Part shown: positions 1 to 9,405 of the stretch, one piece after another | How positions within the stretch are numbered: position 1 is the stretch's first letter | Layout: each line of letters starts with the position of its first letter | Assembly (NCBI GenBank): GCA_039024915.1 | Contig: JBCCPK010000006.1 | Location: 248,001-312,000, forward strand | DNA length: 64,000 nt | Source: Pseudomonadota bacterium | GTDB taxonomy: Bacteria > Pseudomonadota > Alphaproteobacteria > Rhizobiales > MH13 | Direction of reading: 5' to 3' | The notes under the pieces: model-generated | The model's input: the letters and a program-made list of their open reading frames with translations, nothing else | What the model was told of the DNA's origin: nothing | Databases searched by the model: none | Translations under genes and position numbers: made by a program

Positions 1-141
1 GTGACCGGTGACAGCACGATTGCAGCTCCATGACGGTTCCGTGACCGCTGGCCGCGCGGGCGTGCTTTGCCTTTGCACCTGCTTGCGTGGCATCTTGGTT
101 GCCGATTCGCCCTGCACTTCGCCAAGGATGCGTAGCCCGTC

Positions 142-2238
142 ATGACCGCTGATTTGTTTGGAAACACCGCGCCCAATATCGGTGATGGCGATGGGAAGCC
201 GAAGCCCTCAAAGAAGGACGAGATGGCAGCTGCAAAGGACAAGCTCGCATCCATCGCTGCGAAGATGGAGGCCGGTGGCGCTTCGAAAGGCAAGTCTCCG
301 ACGCCCGCAAGCGATGATGGCTATGACGCATCAGCCATTGAGGTGTTGGAGGGCTTGGACCCGGTTCGGCGTCGCCCGGGGATGTATATTGGCGGGACCG
401 ACGAACGCGCCCTGCACCATCTGTTTGCCGAGGTGATTGACAATGCGATGGACGAAGCTGTCGCTGGCCATGCCAGCCGCATTGATGTGGAGCTGCACGC
501 CGACGGCTCATTGTCGGTGGCCGACAACGGTCGCGGCATTCCTGTCGACCCCCACCCAAAGATGCCGGATAAATCTGCGCTCGAAGTGATCATGACGACG
601 CTTCATGCAGGCGGAAAATTCGACAGCAAGGTCTACGAGACATCCGGTGGGCTTCACGGCGTTGGCGTCTCGGTGGTGAATGCGCTGTCGGACGGCCTTG
701 AAGTTGAGGTTGCCCGCGACCGGAAGCTTTACCGGCAGCAGTTCTCGCGCGGCAAACCGCTCGGCCCCCTTGAGGTTATCGGTGAAACGATGAACCGCCG
801 CGGAACGACCGTTCGTTTCCATCCAGACCATCAGATCTTCGGCAAGGGCGCGGCGTTCAAACCCGCGCGGCTTCTCAAAATGGCGCGCTCCAAGGCCTAT
901 CTGTTTGCCGGAGTTCAGATTCGATGGACGTGTGCGCCTGAACTTGCGGAAGCCGCAAAAGATGTGCCCGCGCAAGCCGTTTTCTCGTTCCCCGGCGGGC
1001 TGCAGGACTACCTTACAGAACAGCTCGGCACCGAACGTCGGGTGACCGAACAGGTCTTCGCTGGTCGGACACCCAATGCCGGCAAGCATGGCGGCGTCGA
1101 GTGGGCAGTCTGCTGGCACGTGGGGGATGCTTCAATCGCATCCTACTGCAACACGGTCCCCACCCCCGATGGTGGCACGCACGAGCAAGGCCTACGCATG
1201 GCGCTCCTGCGCGGCTTGCGCGCCTATGCCGAACTGACCGGCGTGAAGAAGGGCAGCCAGATAACCGCCGACGACGTCATGACCTCGGCGGGCGCGATGC
1301 TCTCGGTGTTTGTGCGCGAACCTGAGTTTGTGGGGCAGACCAAGGATAAGCTCGCGACGCAGGAGGCGGCTCGGATCGTCGAGACAGCCGTGCGCGATGC
1401 CTTCGATCACTGGCTGACCGGCTCGCCCAACCAGGCGAACAAGCTGCTCGAATGGGTGGTTGAGCGTGCCGATGAGCGCCTGCGCCGGCGCGCGGAAAAG
1501 GACATCGCCCGCAAGAGCGCCACACGCAAACTGAGGCTTCCAGGCAAGCTCGCCGATTGCTCGAAGGCCGGTGCCGCAGGTTCGGAGATTTTCATCGTCG
1601 AGGGCGACTCGGCGGGTGGCTCAGCCAAACAGGGCCGGCGGCGGGACACCCAGGCCGTGCTACCCTTGCGGGGCAAGATCCTCAACGTCGCCAACGCTGG
1701 CCGCGAGAAGATCAGTGCCAACCAGCAACTGTCTGACTTGCTTCAAGCGCTGGGTGTCGGCACAGGTTCGGCCTATCGCGACGACGATCTTCGCTATGAG
1801 CGCGTTATCATCATGACGGATGCCGACGTCGATGGTGCGCATATCGCGTCATTGCTGATCACGTTCTTCTACCGCGAAATGCCAGAGCTTATCGACAATG
1901 AGCACCTGTTCATCGCCGTCCCGCCGCTGTACCGGCTGTCAGCAGGCGGCGTGGTCGAGTACGCGCGCGACGATGAGCACCGCGACGAGTTGCTAACGAC
2001 TGTTTTCAAGGGCAAGCGCAACGTCGAGATTGGACGCTTCAAAGGGCTTGGGGAGATGCTGCCAGCCCAACTGAAGGAAACCACGATGGACCCGGCCAAA
2101 CGAACCCTGCTGCGGGTGAAGGTAGCCGACAAGCAGGCAACCGGTGACACCATCACGGCCTTGATGGGAAACAAGCCGGAGATGCGATTTCAGTTCATCC
2201 AGGAAAACGCGCAGTTCACCGAGGAACTCGATATCTGA
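142..2238 (+). CDS. parE: DNA topoisomerase IV subunit B
   Basis: ATPase subunit of topoisomerase IV, which with ParC decatenates daughter chromosomes. The 698-residue protein has a variable charged N-terminal extension of about 60 residues. The GHKL ATPase domain follows: EVIDNAMDE at 97-105 carries the catalytic Glu97 and Mg-binding Asn101, then come DNGRGIPV and GGLHGVGVSVVNALS. The C-terminal half holds the TOPRIM signatures IVEGDSAGGSAKQGR and TDADVDGAHIASLL. The ALHHLFAEV wording around the ATPase Glu and the short C-terminus (no GyrB-type insertion) point to ParE rather than GyrB. The ATG at 142 is the first in frame. The 141 bases before it hold nothing I recognise. ParC is not in the window. 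Confidence 0.93.
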   Translation: MTADLFGNTAPNIGDGDGKPKPSKKDEMAAAKDKLASIAAKMEAGGASKGKSPTPASDDGYDASAIEVLEGLDPVRRRPGMYIGGTDERALHHLFAEVIDNAMDEAVAGHASRIDVELHADGSLSVADNGRGIPVDPHPKMPDKSALEVIMTTLHAGGKFDSKVYETSGGLHGVGVSVVNALSDGLEVEVARDRKLYRQQFSRGKPLGPLEVIGETMNRRGTTVRFHPDHQIFGKGAAFKPARLLKMARSKAYLFAGVQIRWTCAPELAEAAKDVPAQAVFSFPGGLQDYLTEQLGTERRVTEQVFAGRTPNAGKHGGVEWAVCWHVGDASIASYCNTVPTPDGGTHEQGLRMALLRGLRAYAELTGVKKGSQITADDVMTSAGAMLSVFVREPEFVGQTKDKLATQEAARIVETAVRDAFDHWLTGSPNQANKLLEWVVERADERLRRRAEKDIARKSATRKLRLPGKLADCSKAGAAGSEIFIVEGDSAGGSAKQGRRRDTQAVLPLRGKILNVANAGREKISANQQLSDLLQALGVGTGSAYRDDDLRYERVIIMTDADVDGAHIASLLITFFYREMPELIDNEHLFIAVPPLYRLSAGGVVEYARDDEHRDELLTTVFKGKRNVEIGRFKGLGEMLPAQLKETTMDPAKRTLLRVKVADKQATGDTITALMGNKPEMRFQFIQENAQFTEELDI

Positions 2239-2257
2239 TCCGCGCTGTGCTGCCATG

Positions 2258-2288
2258 AAAAAAGGGGCCGAGCGACGCTCGACCCCTT
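2258..2288 (-). terminator. Intrinsic terminator of the fasciclin gene
   Basis: On the minus strand a stem of AAGGGG plus an inner CGAG pairs with CTCG and CCCCTT, and a run of six T follows. It begins about 23 bases after the fasciclin stop codon. On the plus strand the stem is not followed by a T run, so it serves the fasciclin gene more than parE. Confidence 0.75.
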
Positions 2289-2310
2289 CATTAGGCAGTA
2301 TGCTGCAGCC

Positions 2311-2808
2311 TTACATGTCTTCAGGCGGCAGGATCACGGCGTCGATCACGTGGATGACACCATTGCTTGCCTCAATGTCGGCGGTGACAACATTGGCGCC
2401 ATTGATGGTAACACCGCTGGTGGCATCAATGGTCACTTCCGAGCCCTCGACCGTGCCGACCATCATCTCGCCCGACAGATCGCTGGACATCACCTTACCG
2501 GGGACGACGTGATAGGTCAGAATGGCGATAAGCTGGTCACGGTTTTCTTCCATCAGCAGGCTCTCAACCGTGCCCTCGGGAAGTGCAGCGAAAGCGTCGT
2601 CGGTCGGCGCAAACACTGTGAACGGCCCTTCGCCCTTCAGCGTCTCGACAAGGCCTGCAGCCTGAACGGCAGCGACGAGCGTTTCAAAGCTACCAGCGGC
2701 AACGGCGGTATCGACGATATCGGCATCCATCGCTTTCGACGGCGTGCTGAGCGACAGCGCCATAGCGGCGGCCAGAGCGATCGAACCAATCCAATTCATC
2801 ATTCGCAT
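2311..2808 (-). CDS. Secreted fasciclin (FAS1) domain protein
   Basis: 165-residue exported protein with one FAS1 domain. A signal peptide (hydrophobic [12 protein letters not shown], likely cleavage after SKA near residue 26) precedes the domain. The family H1 motif is seen as [17 protein letters not shown], and the H2-like end as [20 protein letters not shown] lies between. FAS1 domains act in adhesion and matrix or cell-surface contacts; the bacterial single-domain forms mostly lack a defined role. The start at 2808 is supported by AGGAG six bases upstream. It is monocistronic and convergent with parE. It could contribute to surface attachment, but that is inference. Confidence 0.88.
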   Translation of the reverse strand: MRMMNWIGSIALAAAMALSLSTPSKAMDADIVDTAVAAGSFETLVAAVQAAGLVETLKGEGPFTVFAPTDDAFAALPEGTVESLLMEENRDQLIAILTYHVVPGKVMSSDLSGEMMVGTVEGSEVTIDATSGVTINGANVVTADIEASNGVIHVIDAVILPPEDM

Positions 2809-3232
2809 GGAATTCTCCTGTTTTCGCGAAACTGCGTGCGGGGTTTTTTCCCACAGCCGCTTAGGGAACGTTCAAGACCTCTGTTTGGTTCACCTTCGAT
2901 ACGACGAAAGTCGACGACCACCTCAACCCTTGACGCACATTTTCGCCACCATTGGTCTTTTCGGGCAGGTCATTGACCGTAAATGCGCATGCACGCCCCC
3001 GTTTTCTTGACTTTCGCGCAGCGACAGGGCACATGCGCGCAACCATGCGGGCTTAAAATACGGCCCGCGATTGTTTGGCTTGCAGCGAACTATGATCTTG
3101 ATGATCGCTCGCTTCGGTCACCGCTATGCTTACTTGCATGACCTTACCGCGAGCCAATTCTAATTCGCCCGTTCAAAGCAAACCGACGTCGCAAACGGCG
3201 GCGCATCCTGTAGAAAGCAGACCTTCTCCCCC
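2809..3232. other. Intergenic region between divergent fasciclin and helicase genes
   Basis: 424 bases without a credible coding sequence on either strand. They should contain the promoters of both divergent genes and a long leader for the helicase gene, as is common for cold-responsive DEAD-box helicases. I see no convincing -10/-35 pair or riboswitch, and no hairpin strong enough to call. Confidence 0.5.
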
Positions 3233-4696
3233 ATGAATTTTTCAAACCTTGGCCTTTCCGAAAAAGTTGTCTCCGCCGTCGACAAGGCTGGCTACAGCGA
3301 ACCGACACCAATTCAGGCCCAGGCGATACCATCAGTTCTTGAGCGCAAGGATGTGCTCGGACTGGCTCAGACGGGCACGGGTAAAACGGCTGCTTTTTCA
3401 CTTCCGATTTTAACGCTACTGGAACGCGGCAGGGCACGGGCTCGCATGCCTCGCTCCCTGGTCATTGCACCAACTCGAGAGTTGGCTGCACAAGTGGCCG
3501 AAAGTTTTGAAACCTTCGGTGTCAACCACAAGTACACGATGGCGCTGCTGATTGGCGGCGTTTCGTTCGATGAGCAAGAAAAGAAGCTCATGCGCGGCGC
3601 CGATATTCTCATAGCCACGCCGGGCCGCCTGCTCGATCATTTCGAGCGCGGCAAGCTTCTGCTCACCGGCGTCGAATATATGGTCGTCGATGAAGCGGAC
3701 CGGATGCTTGATATGGGCTTCATGCCTGATCTCGAACGGATCTTTAAGCTTGTACCGTTCACGCGCCAAACCCTGTTTTTCTCCGCAACAATGCCGCCGG
3801 AGATCGAACGTTTCGTCAACACGTTCCTGCACGCACCTGTCCGGGTCGAGGTCTCAAAGGCATCGTCAACCAGCGATACCATCGCGCAGAGCCTTGTATC
3901 GGCGCCTAACGTTCCCGCTGGCAAGCGGGCAGTTTTGCGCGACCAAATTAATGGTGCCTCAGAGCTGACCAACGGGATCATCTTCTGCAACCGCAAACGC
4001 GATGTTGCCGTTGTTGAACGCTCGCTCAAACGCCACGGTTTCAATGCTGGCTGCCTCCACGGCGATATGGATCAACGCTCGCGGATGCAGACACTTGATG
4101 CGTTCCGCAACAATGAACTGACCCTGCTTGTCGCGTCCGATGTCGCGGCCCGCGGTTTGGATATCCCAGCGGTTAGCCACGTCTTCAATTTCGACGTCCC
4201 GACACATGCTGAAGACTATGTGCACAGAATTGGTCGTACCGGTCGCGCTGGACGGACGGGAACCGCCATCACGCTGGCAACGTCAGCCGACGGCAAATAT
4301 GTCAAAGCGATCGAGGCGATGATTGGCCAGCCCATCCCGCAGGTGGAAGCTGACAATGCGAGCGGCGAAGCTGCGGGCACCATCGAGCAAGACGCGCCTG
4401 CGCAGGAAGAAGCAATTGATACCAGCGGCAAAGAGAGCAAAAGCCGTCGGTCTCGTGGTAGCCGCGGTGGTCGCGGGCGCCGTAAGCAGACAGAGGAAGC
4501 CGCTGTTGATGTCGCCGCCATGGAGCAGACAGCGGATTTGCCGACCTCAGACAAGGCACCTTCACGTTCAAAGTCGAAGCGTGGCCGGGGTGGCAGAGAT
4601 CGCGGCGACTCGCTGCCTGATGATCGGCGGCCATTTGGCGAGACCGACTTTGTACCCGCCTTTCTGCTTCGACCAATTCGCCGCGCGGTTGCATAA
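3233..4696 (+). CDS. DEAD-box ATP-dependent RNA helicase, RhlE-like
   Basis: Unwinds short RNA duplexes during ribosome assembly or RNA decay. Its 487 residues show the full motif set: Q motif around PTPIQ (residues 24-28), Walker A AQTGTGKT (45-52), PTREL, DEAD (153-156), SAT (184-186), ARGLD, and motif VI HRIGRTGR (331-338). The helicase core ends near residue 370. A low-complexity tail rich in Arg, Gly and Ser follows (SRGSRGGRGRRK and a second basic patch near 455-470), typical of RNA-binding extensions in RhlE-type proteins. RhlE and CsdA-like paralogues are hard to separate from sequence alone, so no symbol is given. Confidence 0.9.
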   Translation: MNFSNLGLSEKVVSAVDKAGYSEPTPIQAQAIPSVLERKDVLGLAQTGTGKTAAFSLPILTLLERGRARARMPRSLVIAPTRELAAQVAESFETFGVNHKYTMALLIGGVSFDEQEKKLMRGADILIATPGRLLDHFERGKLLLTGVEYMVVDEADRMLDMGFMPDLERIFKLVPFTRQTLFFSATMPPEIERFVNTFLHAPVRVEVSKASSTSDTIAQSLVSAPNVPAGKRAVLRDQINGASELTNGIIFCNRKRDVAVVERSLKRHGFNAGCLHGDMDQRSRMQTLDAFRNNELTLLVASDVAARGLDIPAVSHVFNFDVPTHAEDYVHRIGRTGRAGRTGTAITLATSADGKYVKAIEAMIGQPIPQVEADNASGEAAGTIEQDAPAQEEAIDTSGKESKSRRSRGSRGGRGRRKQTEEAAVDVAAMEQTADLPTSDKAPSRSKSKRGRGGRDRGDSLPDDRRPFGETDFVPAFLLRPIRRAVA

Positions 4697-4779
4697 GAAT
4701 TCACTTAAAATATGCCCTCGGCGATAATTGTTCTCCGGCTCATTAACCGGTTCGCAAGGGTTCCCATCACATTTTAGCC

Positions 4780-5868
4780 ATGAAGTATTCTGCCAAAGGA
4801 TTTCATGGCATGGCGTTGCCTGACGATATTGCGCGCACGCATTCAATTGCCGATCACGCTCTGGCGAAGATCAAGGCGAATGAATTAGCGGCCTTCCCCC
4901 CCAATTTCGAAATCTGGTTTGCGTATGCTGCCGGCTTTAATCCGGCTCTGAACAAGCGCATCAACGCGATTCTACGCGAAGGGCGGCACCTTACCCAAGA
5001 CGAGCTTGAAGCCATTCGCGACGAATTCTTTGGATCGGGTTCGTTTGAAGAGCGCGTGGATGAGGTTGGCGGCAAGCTTTCGGGCAAGGTCACCGAGCTG
5101 ATGGGCATGATCAACGATGCGGCCGGGCAGACCAGTGGCTACAGCGAAGAGCTGCGTGGCGCGTCAAAGAGCCTTGCAAAAAGCTCGGACACCGATGCCG
5201 TTCGTTCGATCGTGACGGGCTTGATCGAGAAGACCGATGAAGCGGAAAAGTTAAACCGCTCGATGTCGAATAAACTTCTCGAAAGCGAGCAAGAGATCGC
5301 CACTCTGAAAGAAGCGCTCGAATCTGTTCGCTACGAGGCTATGACCGACCAGCTGACGGGCATTGGCAATCGCAAACGCTTTGATCGGGCGATTGAAGAA
5401 GCCATCACGAACTTCGCGGCGACCGGCGAAGCGTTTGGTCTGATGGTCGCCGATATCGATCATTTCAAGAAATTCAACGATACGCATGGCCACCAGACTG
5501 GCGATCAGGTTCTGCGCCTGGTTGCAAGCACGCTGAAGGCGCTCGTTGAAACCCGTGGTATCGCCTGCCGCTATGGTGGGGAAGAATTCACCGTCATCTT
5601 ACCGGGTGCCTCGCTTGCCGAAACCAGCGCATTGGCTGAAGAGATTCGCAAAGCGGTCATGGGCAAGGAGCTGGTTAAGCGCTCAACCGGCGAAACTTTG
5701 GGGCGTGTGACCATTTCCATCGGCGTTGCCGAAAGCCGCGCAAACGATACGATACCGGCAATCATTGAGCGCGCCGACGAGTGCCTCTACGCCGCCAAAA
5801 ATGCTGGGCGCAATCGCGTCATCACAGAGTCCCAGATGCCAGCGGGTACAGACGCGGACGCAGCCTAA
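4780..5868 (+). CDS. GGDEF-domain diguanylate cyclase
   Basis: Predicted to make cyclic di-GMP from two GTP. The 362-residue protein has no membrane segment. An N-terminal helical region of about 180 residues, ending in a coiled-coil-like stretch (residues 150-185), leads into the GGDEF domain. The active-site loop is RYGGEEF (264-270), and Asp225 in VADIDHFKKFND is the metal ligand. The RxxD inhibitory site normally found before this loop is absent: the aligned residues read ETRG. Product inhibition at the I-site is therefore not expected. ATG 4780 is the first start; ATG 4810 is an alternative. The gene lies 83 bases after the helicase and converges on the suf operon. Confidence 0.9.
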   Translation: MKYSAKGFHGMALPDDIARTHSIADHALAKIKANELAAFPPNFEIWFAYAAGFNPALNKRINAILREGRHLTQDELEAIRDEFFGSGSFEERVDEVGGKLSGKVTELMGMINDAAGQTSGYSEELRGASKSLAKSSDTDAVRSIVTGLIEKTDEAEKLNRSMSNKLLESEQEIATLKEALESVRYEAMTDQLTGIGNRKRFDRAIEEAITNFAATGEAFGLMVADIDHFKKFNDTHGHQTGDQVLRLVASTLKALVETRGIACRYGGEEFTVILPGASLAETSALAEEIRKAVMGKELVKRSTGETLGRVTISIGVAESRANDTIPAIIERADECLYAAKNAGRNRVITESQMPAGTDADAA

Positions 5869-5963
5869 ACGCACCGCTCTGGTTCACGTGACATGGGGAA
5901 GGCGCAATGGCGCCTATGGTGTGACGAATTTTACCCGCGGACGTGGTCTCGACTGTTGTCGGG

Positions 5964-6314
5964 CTACACCGCTTGTGCAGGCTTCAATTCGACCGACTCG
6001 CCGCACCCGCAAGCAGAAACCTCGTTGGGGTTTTTGAAGACGAACCCAGATCGCATCTTGGTAACTTCATAATCGATGTGTGTGCCCAAAAGGTACAGCA
6101 TCGCAGACGGCTCGATAAACACCCGCGCCGGTCCATCTTCGAGCGCATCATCTCCCTGAGGTTTGGTCTCGGCGATGTCGAGCTTGTACTCCATCCCAGC
6201 GCAGCCGCCTTTTTTCAGGCTCAGCCGCAGGCCTGCCTCAGCACCCTGATCGGCGAGCAGGGCGCCAATGTGCTCTTTGGCCGTGTCTGAAAGGGTCAAA
6301 AGGGCGAAACCCAT
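5964..6314 (-). CDS. sufA: SufA/HesB-type iron-sulfur cluster carrier
   Basis: A-type carrier that accepts Fe-S clusters from the SufBCD scaffold and passes them to apoproteins. Its 116 residues keep the three ligand cysteines: Cys38 in GGCAG, and Cys102 and Cys104 in ACGCGES near the C-terminus. It is the last gene of the minus-strand suf operon, 27 bases after sufT. Naming as SufA rather than ErpA or IscA rests on operon position. Confidence 0.88.
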   Translation of the reverse strand: MGFALLTLSDTAKEHIGALLADQGAEAGLRLSLKKGGCAGMEYKLDIAETKPQGDDALEDGPARVFIEPSAMLYLLGTHIDYEVTKMRSGFVFKNPNEVSACGCGESVELKPAQAV

Positions 6315-6341
6315 CGGTTACCTCGCCATGCTAATCACGCG

Positions 6342-6737
6342 TTAAAACCAGCCGATTGCAACCTGAGCTTCCTCGGACATGCGCTCAGGTGACCAGGGGG
6401 GATCAAAGACCATTTCGACTTGCACATCTGATACACCTGCAACGGTGCAGACCGCGTTTTCCACCCAACCGGGCATTTCGCCGGCGACGGGGCAACCCGG
6501 TGCCGTGAGGGTCATGTGGATCAGAACCTTGCGGTCATCATCAATGTCGACCTTGTAGATCAGCCCAAGCTCATAGATATCAACCGGGATTTCCGGATCG
6601 TACACCGTCTTGAGCGCCGCGATGATATCGTCGGTGATCTTCTCAAGTTCCTGCTGAGGGATAGCCGTGCCAGCGCCCGGCATTTGCGGGGAGTTCGGCG
6701 TTTCAGTTTCGCTAGGTGATGCAGTCGCTTCAGTCAT
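6342..6737 (-). CDS. sufT: SufT / DUF59 (MIP18-family) Fe-S maturation factor
   Basis: Accessory protein of the SUF pathway that helps maturation of Fe-S proteins under high demand. The 131-residue protein has a Pro/Ser/Thr-rich leader of about 28 residues, then the MIP18 fold. The family motif DPEIPVDIYELGLIY is at about residues 47-61 and TAPGCP near 78-83. The C-terminus ends IGWF. It lies between sufS and sufA in the operon. The 94-base gap to sufS is the largest inside the cluster. Confidence 0.9.
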   Translation of the reverse strand: MTEATASPSETETPNSPQMPGAGTAIPQQELEKITDDIIAALKTVYDPEIPVDIYELGLIYKVDIDDDRKVLIHMTLTAPGCPVAGEMPGWVENAVCTVAGVSDVQVEMVFDPPWSPERMSEEAQVAIGWF

Positions 6738-6831
6738 AGCTTTGTCTTACAAGATAACGGGCTTGAGTTCCACTGGTTGTCGGAAGCGGCGCTGGACCAA
6801 ACGCTGTCTTCGAAACGCGCCAGAAGGCTTG

Positions 6832-8079
6832 CTACCCAAAAAAGGCCTGAGCTTTGCCCAGCGCGCCAACGAGGCGGTCAACATCGTCAAAGCTGTTATA
6901 CATCCCAAAGGACGCACGACAGGAACTGCTGACGCCATAGCGCTTCAGCAGCGGCTGCGCGCAGTGCGTCCCGGCCCGCACCGCAACGCCGTAACGGTCC
7001 AACAGCGTCGACACATCATGGGCGTGCGCACCCTCCACCTCGAAGGACACAATCGCACCTTTTCCCGGCGCTTCACCCATGATCCGCACCGAGTTCATGG
7101 CCCCGATCTGTTCCATCGCATAGGTCAACAACTCGGTCTCATGGCGTGCAATGGCTTCGCGGCCGACCTGCTCGATATAGTCGAGAGCCAGACCCAGCCC
7201 TACCGCTTGTGCAATCGGCGGCGTCCCTGCTTCAAAGCGCCCTGGCGGCTCCGCAAAAGTTACCCCATCTTCGCGTACCTCGTCGATCATTTCGCCACCA
7301 CCCATGTAGGGCGGTAGGTCCGCGAGTTTGGACGCCTTGCCCCAAAGCGCGCCGATCCCTGAGGGGCCGTACAGCTTATGGCCGGTCACGGCATAAAAAT
7401 CACAGCCCAGAGCCTGCACATTCACCGGCAGGTGCACGGCTCCCTGGGCACCATCAACAACGAACGTTACATCGGGCCTGTCTGCCAACCGGTCTGCAAC
7501 AGCCCGGACAGGGGTCAACGAACCCAGAACGTTTGACATGTGGGTCAGCGAAACGATGCGTGTGCGATCACTGAGCAAGCCGTCGAATGCGTCGAGATCG
7601 AAGCTGCCGTCTTCTAAGGTTGGCACCCATTTGATGACCGCGCCTTTGCCTGTGCGGAGGAAGTCCCACGGCACAATGTTGGAGTGGTGCTCCATGATCG
7701 ACAGGATGATCTCGTCGCCTGGCTGGATATCCTGACCAAGCCCGTGCGCGACCAGATTAAGCGCCTCGGTCACCGAACGAGTGAACACGATCTCATCGGC
7801 GCTTGAAGCACCCAGAAAAGCGGCAACCTTGCCACGCGCTGCCTCGTAGGCGTCCGTCGCCGCGTTGGACAGATAATGAAGCCCGCGGTGCACGTTCGCA
7901 TAGGACGTCCGGTAGAATTCTGCCGTTCCCTCGATCACATGGTCAGGCTTTTGTGCCGAGGCGGCATTATCGAGATAAACGAGCGAGTGCCCGTTTACGA
8001 CGGTCCGCAAGGCTGGAAAATCCTCACGGATCGCATCCACATCAAAGCCGTGTGGCGCGGTACTCTCAGCAACGCTCAT
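6832..8079 (-). CDS. sufS: SufS cysteine desulfurase
   Basis: Pyridoxal-phosphate enzyme that takes sulfur from cysteine and supplies persulfide to SufBCD. In 415 residues it shows the PLP-binding lysine in VTGHKLYGPSG (Lys235), PLP contacts in EHHSN and DGAQG, and the catalytic cysteine in RAGTHCAQPL (Cys373). The RAGxHCA context marks it as a group II (SufS) desulfurase, unlike the group I enzyme at 12297-13442. The gene starts 26 bases after sufD ends. No SufE gene is visible in the window. Confidence 0.94.
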   Translation of the reverse strand: MSVAESTAPHGFDVDAIREDFPALRTVVNGHSLVYLDNAASAQKPDHVIEGTAEFYRTSYANVHRGLHYLSNAATDAYEAARGKVAAFLGASSADEIVFTRSVTEALNLVAHGLGQDIQPGDEIILSIMEHHSNIVPWDFLRTGKGAVIKWVPTLEDGSFDLDAFDGLLSDRTRIVSLTHMSNVLGSLTPVRAVADRLADRPDVTFVVDGAQGAVHLPVNVQALGCDFYAVTGHKLYGPSGIGALWGKASKLADLPPYMGGGEMIDEVREDGVTFAEPPGRFEAGTPPIAQAVGLGLALDYIEQVGREAIARHETELLTYAMEQIGAMNSVRIMGEAPGKGAIVSFEVEGAHAHDVSTLLDRYGVAVRAGTHCAQPLLKRYGVSSSCRASFGMYNSFDDVDRLVGALGKAQAFFG

Positions 8080-8105
8080 ATCGTCCCCGCAAACGCTCGC
8101 CGCCC

Positions 8106-9395
8106 CTACCGGCCGGCATGCTCCTCAAGCCACCGCTCGACAGCCGTTATCGCTATCTGTTCGAACGGATGATCCTCAAACAGTTCCGCCCCTTCGGACA
8201 AAAAAACCTGCAAGAGCAGTTTTCGCGCCTGAGGCGGCGCAATACCGCGTGCGGAGAGGTAGAACATGAGGTCCTCGTCAATCTCGCCACACGTCGCGCC
8301 GTGCGCACAGCTGACATCATCGGCGAAGATCTCCAGCTCAGGCTTGGCGATCATGTCCGCCGTCTCAGACAGCAAAAGCGCGTCGGAAGCCATTTGCGCA
8401 TCTGTCTTCTGGGCGTCCTGCGCCACGACGATCTTACCCTGAAACACCGCCTTCGCAGCGTCATCGATCACCGTTTTGAACGTTTCGGTGCTCTCGCAAT
8501 GCGGCACCAAATGGTCGACATACAATGTCTGATCAAGGTGCTGGCGGTCGGACGCCATGGTCAGGCCGGCCACGTCAAACCGTGCGCCCTCACCCATGAA
8601 GCTCGCCCGGGTCTCTACCCGCGCCAGTTTGGCCCCTGCATTGATGTGCAAGACACGAACGCGCGCGTCGCCGGCAATGTCAAAACTGCTTTCACCGAGA
8701 TGAACCGCCTCCCCGCCTTCGTCCTGCAAGCGCAAAACATCCAGCACGGCACCGTCGCCGATGGCATATTTGGCAACGCAGCTACACTGAGCGCTCGCCC
8801 CTTCCGGGGTCGTATGCCGCTCAACCATCGTCAAGGACGCGCCCTCACCGACAACAATGTGCGCACGGCTATGACGCATCGCGGTTTGATCGGAGCCGAC
8901 AAAGACCAGTTCAATCGGCGTTTCGATTTTCGCGCCTGCGTCGACCGCCAGAATAATCCCATCGCGCACAAACGCTGCGTTTAGGGCGTCGATTGCCCGG
9001 TCCGGCGTATCGGCACCATCAAGCGCCGCCTCGCCATCGGCTAAGGCGTCGCCGAGAGAGCGCACGGCGATACCGGCAGGAAGGTCATCCATCTTCTGGA
9101 CGAAGCCATCCGCAATCACAATCTGCAGCGCCCCATCAAGCAACGGCAATGGCGTCTCGACATCGCCAGCCACTTCGGCTAGCGGAGCCCAGGTCCGCAT
9201 GAGCGAGCGCAGGTCAGTATACTTCCACTGCTCGATGCGGCGATGTGGAAGCCCAACGCGCTCAAACAGCGCCATGCGCGACCGACGTGCCGCGTGGGTT
9301 TCCGCCCGACCGGGAAGATCATCTTCGATCCCTGAAAACGCGTTCAGGACCGCGGTCTCGGCGTCGGTGCGGATTCGTTTCAAATAAGCGTTCAT
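8106..9395 (-). CDS. sufD: SufD, Fe-S scaffold subunit
   Basis: Forms the SufBC2D scaffold with SufB and SufC and is linked to iron acquisition. I placed the start at ATG 9395 (MNAYLKRIRTDAE), which sits 10 bases after the sufC stop. The frame stays open for 46 more codons, but these run into sufC and look non-coding. The protein is 429 residues. The C-terminal SufBD beta-helix region contains CAHGATCGEIDEDLMFYL, the SufD signature, near residues 370-390, and ends with a region of leucine-rich helices. Confidence 0.93.
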   Translation of the reverse strand: MNAYLKRIRTDAETAVLNAFSGIEDDLPGRAETHAARRSRMALFERVGLPHRRIEQWKYTDLRSLMRTWAPLAEVAGDVETPLPLLDGALQIVIADGFVQKMDDLPAGIAVRSLGDALADGEAALDGADTPDRAIDALNAAFVRDGIILAVDAGAKIETPIELVFVGSDQTAMRHSRAHIVVGEGASLTMVERHTTPEGASAQCSCVAKYAIGDGAVLDVLRLQDEGGEAVHLGESSFDIAGDARVRVLHINAGAKLARVETRASFMGEGARFDVAGLTMASDRQHLDQTLYVDHLVPHCESTETFKTVIDDAAKAVFQGKIVVAQDAQKTDAQMASDALLLSETADMIAKPELEIFADDVSCAHGATCGEIDEDLMFYLSARGIAPPQARKLLLQVFLSEGAELFEDHPFEQIAITAVERWLEEHAGR

Positions 9396-9405
9396 CGTCA
9401 GATCC

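Noticed and set aside
142-2238. GyrB instead of ParE
   Set aside because: The protein is shorter than GyrB, lacks its C-terminal insertion and has ParE-like sequence around the ATPase Glu.
2350-2976. 208-codon open frame opposite the fasciclin gene
   Set aside because: Mirror frame of a gene with a clear signal peptide, FAS1 motifs, ribosome site and terminator on the other strand.
5902-5918. AGGCGC-AATG-GCGCCT hairpin after the diguanylate cyclase gene as a terminator
   Set aside because: No T run follows on either strand, and the stem is only six base pairs.
7803-8984. 393-codon open frame opposite sufS and sufD
   Set aside because: It lies antisense to two well-supported genes and its composition (Arg, Gly, His rich) is that of a mirror frame in GC-rich DNA.
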